From contig JADFNY010000217.1 in NCBI GenBank assembly GCA_022563115.1, forward strand, positions 1-6,487: a DNA stretch of 6,487 nucleotides, given 5' to 3'. How positions within the stretch are numbered: position 1 is the first letter of the stretch; every line of letters begins with the position of its first letter. Source of the stretch: Acidobacteriota bacterium. Lineage in GTDB: Bacteria; Acidobacteriota; UBA890. Position numbers and translations under genes: made by a program. Below are positions 1-5,351 of this stretch, piece by piece. The notes beneath the pieces were generated by a model, which did no database searches, was not told the DNA's origin, and worked only from the letters and a program-made list of their open reading frames with translations.

Positions 1-1
1 G

Positions 2-124
2 TCCGACGAGGAGATCACGCTGTTCAAGTCGCTCGGGCTCGGGGTCGAAGACCTGGCCGCCGCCCACCACATCTATCGGCGGGCTATCGACCAAGGGGTC
101 GGCGTTCGCTCCGAGTTCGGCTGA
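2..124 (+). CDS. C-terminal fragment of ornithine cyclodeaminase/mu-crystallin family protein
   Basis: The reading frame enters from the left edge and gives 40 residues before TGA at 122-124. The segment EITLFKSLGLGVEDLAAA followed by a short helix is the characteristic C-terminus of the ornithine cyclodeaminase/mu-crystallin family. Members are NAD(P)-dependent cytosolic enzymes such as ornithine cyclodeaminase, alanine dehydrogenase-type imine reductases and the ectoine-utilisation protein EutC. The substrate-determining and Rossmann regions lie outside the window, so the exact activity cannot be read. The gene is followed 55 bp later, on the same strand, by a PLP dehydratase. These two families are neighbours as eutC-eutB in ectoine degradation, but they also pair elsewhere, so that assignment is only an inference. 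Confidence 0.75.
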   Translation, partial: SDEEITLFKSLGLGVEDLAAAHHIYRRAIDQGVGVRSEFG

Positions 125-179
125 TGCCTCGGCAGCGCTTCCGGCCGCTGACTCGCTTCAGCCCGCCGCACCAGGCGCG

Positions 180-1166
180 GTGGGCATCGTGAGCCGCATC
201 TCGCCGATTCCGATCGAGGCGATCGAGGCTGCCGCCGAGCGCCTTGCCGGAACCATCGTTCGCACGCCGCTGGTGCCGTTGAACGCCGACGGTTCGGCGG
301 CCGAGATCTGGCTCAAGCTCGAGAACCTGCAGCCCATCGGCTCCTTCAAGGTGCGGGGCGCCGGCAACGCCATGGCACAGCTGACCGACGAGCAGCTCGG
401 CGGCGGCGTCTACACGGCGAGCGCCGGCAACATGGCGCAGGGCGTCGCCTGGAACGCCCAGCGGCTCGGCGTGCCGTGCACGGTTGTGGTGCCAGACCAC
501 GCGCCGCAGACCAAGCTCGACGCCGTCGAGAGGCTCGGCGGTCGTATCGAGAAGGTCCCGTTCGACACCTGGTGGCAGATCATCGTGACCCACGAGTACG
601 AAGGGGTCGACGGCACGTTCGTTCATCCCGTCTCCGACCCGGCGGTCATCGCCGGAAACGGCACCATCGGCCTCGAGATCCTCGAAGATCTCCCCGACGT
701 CGACGCCGTGGTGATCCCGTTCGGCGGCGGTGGCCTGAGCTGCGGCATTGCCTCGGCGATTCGTGCCCGCAAGCCCGACACCAAGATCTTCGCCGCCGAA
801 GTGTCGAGCGCCGCCCCGCTCACCGCCGCACTGGACAGCGGCGAGCCCACCCCGATCGACTACTCGCGGAGCTTCGTCGACGGCATCGGCGGCAAGGTCG
901 TGTTGCCAGACATGTGGCCGCTGGTCCGCGAGCTTATCGACGCCTCGTTCGTCTCGTCACCGGAGGCGATCGCCGCGGCCATCAAGTTGCTGGTCGAGCG
1001 CAACCGTGTGGTTGCCGAGGGTGCCGGCGCCGCTCCGGTGGCCGCCGCACTCACCGGCGTGGGGGTCGAGGGCAAGGTCGTCTGCGTTGTTTCGGGCGGC
1101 AACATCGACGCCGACAAGCTGGCCACCATCCTCGAGGGCGGGGTGCCCGAGCCGCTTCAGCCCTGA
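180..1166 (+). CDS. PLP-dependent threonine/serine dehydratase family protein (EutB-like)
   Basis: This is a complete 328-residue fold-type II PLP enzyme. The Schiff-base lysine is K57 in SFKVRG, the substrate-binding asparagine loop is SAGNMAQ (81-87), the glycine-rich phosphate-binding loop is GGGGL (182-186), and SGGNID (305-310) sits near the pyridine nitrogen. Such enzymes eliminate water or ammonia from threonine, serine or hydroxy-amino acids to give 2-oxo acids. The length of about 320 residues and the lack of a C-terminal ACT-like regulatory domain fit the catabolic, not the biosynthetic IlvA, type. The start is uncertain: GTG at 180 and GTG at 189 are both in frame, the frame is open further upstream, and neither has a clear ribosome binding site; an ATG at 124 is out of frame. 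With the preceding cyclodeaminase-family gene it resembles a eutC-eutB pair. Substrate specificity cannot be read from sequence. Confidence 0.88.
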   Translation: MGIVSRISPIPIEAIEAAAERLAGTIVRTPLVPLNADGSAAEIWLKLENLQPIGSFKVRGAGNAMAQLTDEQLGGGVYTASAGNMAQGVAWNAQRLGVPCTVVVPDHAPQTKLDAVERLGGRIEKVPFDTWWQIIVTHEYEGVDGTFVHPVSDPAVIAGNGTIGLEILEDLPDVDAVVIPFGGGGLSCGIASAIRARKPDTKIFAAEVSSAAPLTAALDSGEPTPIDYSRSFVDGIGGKVVLPDMWPLVRELIDASFVSSPEAIAAAIKLLVERNRVVAEGAGAAPVAAALTGVGVEGKVVCVVSGGNIDADKLATILEGGVPEPLQP

Positions 1167-1280
1167 CGGCTCCGCCCCGCACCTCTCGCGCGCGGCTGTC
1201 GTACCAGGAGCGAGGCCAGAGCGATCGCGGCGATCGCGCCCCTCCCGTTGTCAAAGCGCGGAAAAAGCGATTCCCTAGGG

Positions 1281-1320
1281 CGTCTTCCAAGACGAATGTT
1301 TCGACGATTCCGTCTGAAAC
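1281..1320 (+). promoter_or_regulatory. Tandem, mutually exclusive hairpins in the peptidase leader
   Basis: Two potential hairpins lie back to back just before the peptidase gene. The first is CGTCTT (1281-1286) against AAGACG (1289-1294), with only 2 nt between the arms. The second is GTTTCGACG (1298-1306) against CGTCTGAAAC (1311-1320), with one bulged T and an ATTC loop. AGACG at 1290-1294 can also pair with CGTCT at 1311-1315, so the structures compete. The second hairpin ends 2 bp before the GGAGA ribosome binding site (1322-1326). Regulatory function is inference. No convincing sigma-70 promoter was seen in the 1167-1330 gap, although an 8-bp palindrome CCCTAGGG lies at 1273-1280. Confidence 0.3.
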
Positions 1321-1330
1321 TGGAGAAGCC

Positions 1331-3514
1331 ATGGCTACCCTCTTGCTAGGCTCAGTTCGGCGATTTCGCCCGTTTCTCGGCGCGATCTTCGTCACGATGC
1401 TGCTCGCCACGGCGGCATCTCTCGCGGCCATGCAAGAGGAGGTCCCGCCACCTCCGGGTGCCAGCCGGCACGAGGAAGTCCCGCCAACCCCAGGTGCCGG
1501 TCGGCAGCAAGAGGTCCCGCCAACCCCGACCGCCGGCGAGGAAGAAGAAGCCGCCACCAATCCCTTCGCCGGCTTCGAAACCCACTACCTCTCCAACGAC
1601 CTCAGGGTTTGGTACCAGCGGCTTCCCGACGAGCCCGACGTTCACGTCCGGGTCACGGTTCCCTACGGGTCGGACACCGACTGGCGGGGCAAGGAGGAGA
1701 TCGCCCACTTCGTCGAGCACATGCTGTTCGGCGACCACGACGGTCGCACCGAGGAGGAGATCAAAGGGGAGATCGAGAACCGGGGTGGCCGTCGCAACGG
1801 CACAACCTACAGCGACCATGTTTCCTACTACGCCACCATCTCGAAAGAGCACGGCTTGCTCGCCCTCGATTGGATCTACCGCATCGTGCAGCCGCACGCG
1901 ATGGAACCCGAGGTCGTCGACCGCGGCCGCCAACCGGTTGCCCTCGAGATCGGCGTCCGCCCGCGTGAGCTGTTCGACTGGATCGGCGCCTACCTGATCG
2001 ACCCACCCTGGCTGCGGGTCAAGGGCTTCTGGGAGCGGGAGTTCAACTACGAAACCCGGCAGTATCGCTGGTACGACCGCTACGCCACGCTCCAATCGAT
2101 CACCCCCGAAGATCTGCGCGCGTTTTACGACACCTACTACGTGCCGTCGCGAATGACCCTCGTGGTGGTGGGCGACCTCGATCGGGACACCGTTCTCGAG
2201 CAGGCCGAGGCGACCTTCGGAACGCTGCCGGCCAGGCCGGAGCCCGAGGTCATGTTCGATGTGGTCGACCCCGATCGCCAACACAGGTCGTTTTCCTGGG
2301 GCTTCCAATCGAGCGTTGTGTACGACTCTCGCTTCAAGGTCTACGACCTGACCAGCGAGCAGCACCTGCGGATGATCGTCATCCAGCAGATGCTGCAATA
2401 CCGTCTGAACCAGCGTCTGCGGTACGGCGAGCGCAAGGCCGTCTATGGCATCAGCGTCTTCATCGGCCTCCGGGGGCCGACGGCCTATCTGCGGATCTCC
2501 GCCCGGATTAACGACGACGAGTTCGACTGCGCCGAAACCGTCATCGCTGAGGAGATCGATTTCCTTCGCCAAGCGAGCCTCCCAGCCGAGGAGTTCGAAG
2601 AGGTCCGCGCCACGCTGATCACCCGCCTCAGCCGCGAGAACCGCGAGTCCGACAGCCTCGGCCAGTGGGCCGCCACCAGCTTCCACAACCCCGATCTGCA
2701 CCGCGACTTTCCCGACCTCGTCGGATTCTTCGAGGCCGTCTCGCAGGCCGAGCTCGCCGCGTTCGCCGGCGAGCTATTCGTCCCCGAGCGGCAGGTCCAC
2801 AGCGTCACGCAGCTCCAGCCGATCTCCCAAGGCGCGTTCATCTTGGTCGCGCTCGCCGTGGCGGCAGGGACGATCGTCTTCGCCAAGCGCCTCATGACCA
2901 CGCGTATCGAGATGCCGAGGATCCGCTACGTGGCCCGATTCAAGCGTCCGATGCTGTACCGGATCGTCGTCGGCACGATCATCGTGGTGCTGGTGGCCGG
3001 CGCCTACCGGTTGGCGGCGCAAGGTGTGTTTCTGTTTCTCGAGGGATTCGTCATGCAGGTCGACAGCTATGTGCTCCAGTATTCCTTCATCTGGCTTGTC
3101 GTCGCCCTCGGTATCCTCGGCATCGTCGCCTGCCAGGCGTTGATCCCCAGCAAGCTCCTGGTGTTCGACGATCACATCAGGGTCAAGTTCCGCGCCTACC
3201 GCTCGCGGCGCATCGATTTCGCCGATCTGAAGGACATCTCTGTGCAACGCCTCGGCGGGTTCCTGAAGCACGGCGGCCCGCTGCGCTTTGCACCCTTGAC
3301 GTTGGGGCTGTTTCGGCCGGGCGTACTCATGGAAACGGCTACAGGCAGGGGCTACTTCTTCAGAGTGCGCGAGCCTGAGGAGTTGATCTCGACGGTGAAT
3401 GAGCTGCGAGCGAATACCGTCGGCCCGGCGCCCGCATCTTCAGGGGGGCGGCGATCACGGGTGACGATCGTCGCGCCGGACGTAGGGTACGGAAGCCCGA
3501 GCGAAGCGCCATGA
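1331..3514 (+). CDS. Secreted M16 zinc metallopeptidase with three C-terminal TM segments and a PH-like domain
   Basis: A 727-residue protein. The ATG at 1331 is chosen because GGAGA precedes it and a signal peptide follows (R10, R11, R13, hydrophobic 14-28, small residues 29-33). Three 12-residue Pro/Glu repeats (36-71) lead to one M16 unit: HFVEH supplies H126, E129 and H130, and E206 in VALEIG, 76 residues after H130, is the third zinc ligand, so the inverted-zincin site is intact. The second conserved glutamate, seven residues before that ligand in pitrilysin, is Gly here. An M16_C-type domain follows (about 256-495, with VVVGD at 278-282). TM segments are at about 502-518, 545-560 and 585-605. 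The 519-544 loop is strongly basic, which places the catalytic part outside and residues 608-692 inside. That tail (KLLVFDDHIRV at its start, GYFFRV then PEEL near its end) looks like a bacterial PH domain. With a single M16 half, it probably dimerises. The frame is open back to 476, but that part is a shadow of the dehydratase. Confidence 0.9.
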   Translation: MATLLLGSVRRFRPFLGAIFVTMLLATAASLAAMQEEVPPPPGASRHEEVPPTPGAGRQQEVPPTPTAGEEEEAATNPFAGFETHYLSNDLRVWYQRLPDEPDVHVRVTVPYGSDTDWRGKEEIAHFVEHMLFGDHDGRTEEEIKGEIENRGGRRNGTTYSDHVSYYATISKEHGLLALDWIYRIVQPHAMEPEVVDRGRQPVALEIGVRPRELFDWIGAYLIDPPWLRVKGFWEREFNYETRQYRWYDRYATLQSITPEDLRAFYDTYYVPSRMTLVVVGDLDRDTVLEQAEATFGTLPARPEPEVMFDVVDPDRQHRSFSWGFQSSVVYDSRFKVYDLTSEQHLRMIVIQQMLQYRLNQRLRYGERKAVYGISVFIGLRGPTAYLRISARINDDEFDCAETVIAEEIDFLRQASLPAEEFEEVRATLITRLSRENRESDSLGQWAATSFHNPDLHRDFPDLVGFFEAVSQAELAAFAGELFVPERQVHSVTQLQPISQGAFILVALAVAAGTIVFAKRLMTTRIEMPRIRYVARFKRPMLYRIVVGTIIVVLVAGAYRLAAQGVFLFLEGFVMQVDSYVLQYSFIWLVVALGILGIVACQALIPSKLLVFDDHIRVKFRAYRSRRIDFADLKDISVQRLGGFLKHGGPLRFAPLTLGLFRPGVLMETATGRGYFFRVREPEELISTVNELRANTVGPAPASSGGRRSRVTIVAPDVGYGSPSEAP
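1436..1543 (+). repeat. Three tandem 36-bp in-frame repeats encoding EEVPPxP units
   Basis: Units start at 1436, 1472 and 1508 and read EEVPPPPGASRH, EEVPPTPGAGRQ and QEVPPTPTAGEE. The period is exactly 36 bp and the DNA is similar between units, for instance GTCCCGCCA at 1442, 1478 and 1514. They form a Pro/Glu-rich linker between the signal peptide and the catalytic domain of the peptidase. It is probably a flexible or extended spacer and may vary in copy number. Confidence 0.85.
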
Positions 3515-3678
3515 CCCCTACAACCCCCATGCGCGTCGCCGTTTTCGGGGTCGGGGCTGTGGGTGGCTACTTTGGCGGAACCCTGGCCCGGGCAGGACAC
3601 GAGGTGACCTTCATCGCTAGGAGCTACGCCCAGACGGGGGGAGCTCGGTGGATTTACCCTCGGCGTAGTTTCGGATGA
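3511..3678 (+). pseudogene. panE: Truncated 2-dehydropantoate 2-reductase (PanE/ApbA), N-terminus only
   Basis: The ATG at 3511 overlaps the peptidase stop (ATGA, 3511-3514), and a second in-frame ATG lies at 3529. The first residues, MRVAVFGVGAVGGYFGG and on to VTFIAR, are the Rossmann NADPH-binding start of the PanE/ApbA family, with GxGxxG as GVGAVG. Intact members are about 300 residues and reduce 2-dehydropantoate to pantoate for pantothenate/CoA synthesis. Here the similarity stops after FIAR, near 3621. The frame then runs 18 unrelated residues, antisense to the end of the SRPBCC gene, to TGA at 3676-3678. The rest of the family (catalytic Lys/Glu domain) was not found in any frame up to 6487. 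The break looks like a recombination or insertion endpoint, or an assembly chimera, not a frameshift. The product cannot be active. Confidence 0.75.
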
Positions 3679-4054
3679 TGTGCAGCAGGTTTCCCCAGCT
3701 CGTATTGCACTGCGGGTACTCCTTCTCGGTCGAGGCCCAACCAGAGTGCGCCAGGTTCAGCACCGTCTTGCCGTCCTCGGTCGGCTCGCAGTTCCAGGTG
3801 AGCGTCGTTCCGTTCCACTCGTCGTAGTCTCCCAGGCACGTCCAGACGAGGCGTCGACCCGGAACGTACTCGTCGACCCGCATCCGGAAAACAACCTCGC
3901 CGTTCATGAACTTGAAGACCGACACGCTCCCCGCGCGGGGCTCGGAGGTGCTGTCTTCAGTCCACCAGTGGCGAATCCCCTCGGGCGTCGCGATAGCGTC
4001 GAAGACGGTCTCCGGCGGAGCGTTGATGTTCAGTCGGTGCAGGATCTCGGCCAT
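3617..4054 (-). CDS. SRPBCC/AHSA1-like domain protein (distal gene of arsR operon)
   Basis: A 145-residue protein of the START-like SRPBCC superfamily, of the Activator-of-Hsp90-ATPase-1-like type. It opens with INAPPETVFDAIATPEGIRHWW (split here as INAPPETVFDA at 10-20 and GIRHWW at 26-31), the usual first strand and helices around the hydrophobic cavity. RRLVWTC (68-73), TTLTWNCEP (83-91) and a C-terminal helix around WGNLLHIIRNYAEG (120-133) follow. Length is normal for single-domain members. The fold binds hydrophobic ligands, but no substrate can be named. The ATG at 4054 has a strong AAGGAGG ribosome binding site. It lies 31 bp after the first SRPBCC gene on the same strand and is probably co-transcribed. 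Its last codons and stop run into the broken panE gene, so its extreme C-terminus may be altered by the same junction. Confidence 0.87.
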   Translation of the reverse strand: MAEILHRLNINAPPETVFDAIATPEGIRHWWTEDSTSEPRAGSVSVFKFMNGEVVFRMRVDEYVPGRRLVWTCLGDYDEWNGTTLTWNCEPTEDGKTVLNLAHSGWASTEKEYPQCNTSWGNLLHIIRNYAEGKSTELPPSGRSS

Positions 4055-4060
4055 GGGATT

Positions 4061-4067
4061 CCTCCTT
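4061..4067 (-). promoter_or_regulatory. Strong ribosome binding site for distal SRPBCC gene
   Basis: On the minus strand, AAGGAGG lies six bases before the ATG at 4054. It fixes that start and allows re-initiation after the upstream gene. It is the best Shine-Dalgarno site in the window and contrasts with arsR, which has none. Confidence 0.8.
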
Positions 4068-4085
4068 GCCTGGCTGGCCCGTGGT

Positions 4086-4529
4086 TCAACGGGAAAGGCG
4101 CGTTTCGAGGTGATCGAGCAGACCCTCCCATCCCTTGCGGTGGGCGTCGACCAGTTCCTCGTCGGGTAACAAAACGTGGGTGATGCGAAGCTCGGTGCGG
4201 TCGTCGACAGGCTCGAATTCGACCGTGACGACGCTTTTTTTATAGCGCGTGTACATCGTGATCCAGGTGAAGACGAGACGCCGCGGCCGTTCGACCTCGA
4301 GAAACTCTCCGAGGTGGATGAAGTCCCTGCCGTCGACGCGCATCACCAGCCGCAAGCGGCCGCCGACCCTTGCCTCGAGCGTGAGCTCGGGAACCGTGGC
4401 CCCGACCGGACACATCCACTGGCGGGCCTGTTCCGGGTCCGTCCAAGCGTCGAAGACGTCCTGCGGGGTTGCGTCCAGAATCCGCGTCACCCTCGCGGTC
4501 GGGCTATCGGCGATCGATTCTTTGCTCAC
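4086..4529 (-). CDS. SRPBCC/AHSA1-like domain protein (proximal gene of arsR operon)
   Basis: A 147-residue SRPBCC-superfamily protein of the AHSA1-like type. Typical elements are RILDATPQDVFDAWTDPEQ (16-34), GGRLRLVMRVDGR (57-69), the strand FLEVERPRRLVFTW (76-89), TELRITHVL (112-120) and a long C-terminal helix (about 124-145). The start is GTG at 4529. It overlaps the TGA of the arsR-type gene as GTGA (4526-4529), which points to translational coupling and control by that regulator. Repressor-SRPBCC pairs of this layout are common in bacteria, but their ligand and role are mostly unknown. The protein differs considerably from the second SRPBCC protein downstream, so the two are divergent paralogues, not a recent duplication. 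Confidence 0.88.
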   Translation of the reverse strand: MSKESIADSPTARVTRILDATPQDVFDAWTDPEQARQWMCPVGATVPELTLEARVGGRLRLVMRVDGRDFIHLGEFLEVERPRRLVFTWITMYTRYKKSVVTVEFEPVDDRTELRITHVLLPDEELVDAHRKGWEGLLDHLETRLSR

Positions 4530-4900
4530 TTTCCCGCCCTCCCCCGCGGGGCCTTTTGGTTCTGGGTCTTTCGCTTCTTCCGCTGCAGAAACGACTCCAG
4601 GGCGTCAAGACGGCCTTCCCAGAACGTCTTCTGCTCTTCGATCCACGTCGAAGCCTCGATCAGCGGCTCCACGTTGACCGACAGAAAGTGGTCGCGCCCC
4701 GAGATCTCGCGCCGGACCAGCCCCGCTCGCTCGAGCACCCGGATGTGCTTCGAGACTGCGTTGAGCGACATGTCGAAGGGTTCCGCGATCTCGGTCACCC
4801 GCGCCGCCCCGCCGCGCAGTCGCGAGAGGATCGCCCGGCGGGAGGGATCGGCAAGCGCGGCGTAGGTGCTATTCAACCCGGCCTGATTTAATTCAACCAT
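4526..4900 (-). CDS. ArsR-family winged-helix transcriptional repressor
   Basis: A 124-residue regulator. It has the family start STYAALADPSRRAILSRL (11-28), a helix-turn-helix at about 35-61 with recognition helix SLNAVSKHIRVLERAGL (45-61), and a wing at 62-74. The metal-sensing cysteine motif of ArsR/SmtB sensors (ELCVC type) is absent, and there are no cysteines, so a metal signal is unlikely. The C-terminal part (WIEEQKTFWEGRLDALESFL) matches the subgroup that is paired with SRPBCC proteins, and the tail is very basic (KKRK). It is first in a three-gene minus-strand operon, overlapping the next gene by 4 bp. The ATG at 4900 lies inside a palindrome and just behind a -10 box, so it probably represses itself and is read from a leaderless mRNA. 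The inducing signal is unknown. Confidence 0.92.
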   Translation of the reverse strand: MVELNQAGLNSTYAALADPSRRAILSRLRGGAARVTEIAEPFDMSLNAVSKHIRVLERAGLVRREISGRDHFLSVNVEPLIEASTWIEEQKTFWEGRLDALESFLQRKKRKTQNQKAPRGRAGK

Positions 4901-4910
4901 TTGGTTGAAT
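4891..4910. promoter_or_regulatory. Palindromic operator over arsR start codon and -10 box
   Basis: The arms ATTCAACCA (4891-4899) and TGGTTGAAT (4902-4910) form a perfect 9-bp inverted repeat with a 2-bp centre. It contains the arsR start codon (4898-4900) and overlaps the predicted -10 hexamer (4908-4913). A bound dimer would block RNA polymerase and, by position, also the start of the message. It is the most likely binding site of the ArsR-type protein encoded beside it. A further half-site, ATTCAACCC, lies at 4871-4879, exactly 20 bp away. Confidence 0.75.
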
Positions 4911-4937
4911 ATACTCGTAAGCCCGACCAGCTGTCAA
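4908..4937 (-). promoter_or_regulatory. Sigma-70-type promoter of the arsR-SRPBCC operon
   Basis: On the minus strand, TTGACA (4932-4937) is a perfect -35 box, and TATATT (4908-4913) matches the -10 consensus at five of six positions; the spacer is 18 bp. Transcription should start about seven bases after the -10, near 4901, which is at or next to the ATG at 4900. There is no ribosome binding site between promoter and gene. A leaderless transcript is therefore inferred. Confidence 0.72.
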
Positions 4938-5090
4938 CGTAGCGAGGTGGTGAAACCCAGGCGCGGCGCGATCTGCCCCCGAGATCCGCGCCGTCTGCGC
5001 GGAGGAGTCGGGTGTCACGCGCCTCGACCGCCGCCTGCTCGACAAGCTCAAGGGCCGCCTGCACATGCCGCAACATTTGACCACCGATCC
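4938..5090 (+). other. Stretch before brnT with an unexplained open frame
   Basis: This segment separates the arsR promoter from the part of brnT recognisable by homology. A + strand frame open from 4954 reads like coding sequence around 4981-5070 (EIRAVCAEESGVTRLD followed by RRLLDKLKGRLHMP), but has no start codon near its beginning and runs out of frame into brnT. I recognise no family. It may be a gene remnant or chance in GC-rich DNA. An imperfect operator-like repeat, CCGAT (5084-5088) and ATCGG (5097-5101), sits at its right end. Confidence 0.25.
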
Positions 5091-5351
5091 CGAGGCATCG
5101 GATTCGATCCTGACAAGAGCGTGGCGAACAAGGAGAAGCACGGCATCGACTTCAACGAGGCCCAGGAGCTGTGGCGCGATCCCGAACTGGTCGAGATCCC
5201 GGCCCGTACGCAGGACGAGGCGCGGTCGCTCGTGATCGGAAAGATACGCGGAGCTCATTTCTCGGGCGTGATCACCCATCGGGGCGAGCGAATCCGTATC
5301 ATCTCCGTTCGCCGGTCCCGCAAAGAGGAAATCGAGATCTATGAAAGCTGA
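5091..5351 (+). CDS. brnT: BrnT-family (DUF497) ribonuclease toxin, start codon unresolved
   Basis: The frame gives the BrnT pattern from about 5094: GFDPDKSVANKEKHGIDFNE (5100-5159), ELWRDPELVEIP, then LVIGKI, and the conserved end IRIISVRRSRKEEIEIYES. BrnT toxins are RelE-fold ribonucleases that inhibit translation and are neutralised by BrnA. About 86 residues of homology match the family's usual 90 or so. The start is odd. Alignment from memory puts the initiator Met at CGA (5091-5093), and no ATG, GTG or TTG occurs in frame between the GTG codons at 4947/4950 and GTG 5121. Starting at 5121 would lose the first beta strand; starting at ATG 4905 would add about 60 unrelated residues. The 5' end may have been replaced, leaving the toxin weak or silent. 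The stop overlaps brnA by 11 bp. Confidence 0.8.
   Translation, partial: RGIGFDPDKSVANKEKHGIDFNEAQELWRDPELVEIPARTQDEARSLVIGKIRGAHFSGVITHRGERIRIISVRRSRKEEIEIYES

Noticed and set aside
476..1330. Long N-terminal extension of the peptidase reading frame back to 476
   Set aside because: The residues are Arg/Pro/Gly-rich shadow of the dehydratase in another frame. The ribosome binding site and signal peptide support ATG 1331.
1352..2701. Minus-strand open frame of 449 residues opposite the peptidase
   Set aside because: It is antisense to a protein with intact catalytic motifs; long antisense frames are expected in GC-rich coding DNA, and it matches no family I know.
2665..3378. Plus-strand 237-residue frame within the peptidase
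   Set aside because: Arg-rich shadow in another frame of the membrane/PH-like part; no domain and no ribosome binding site.
4521..4560. ATG search for the proximal SRPBCC gene
   Set aside because: No ATG fits; the GTG at 4529, overlapping the arsR stop as GTGA, is the consistent start.
4176..4891. Plus-strand open frames of 140-229 residues over the arsR-SRPBCC operon
   Set aside because: They oppose three well-recognised genes with overlapping stops and starts; their translations are Arg/Pro-rich and match nothing.
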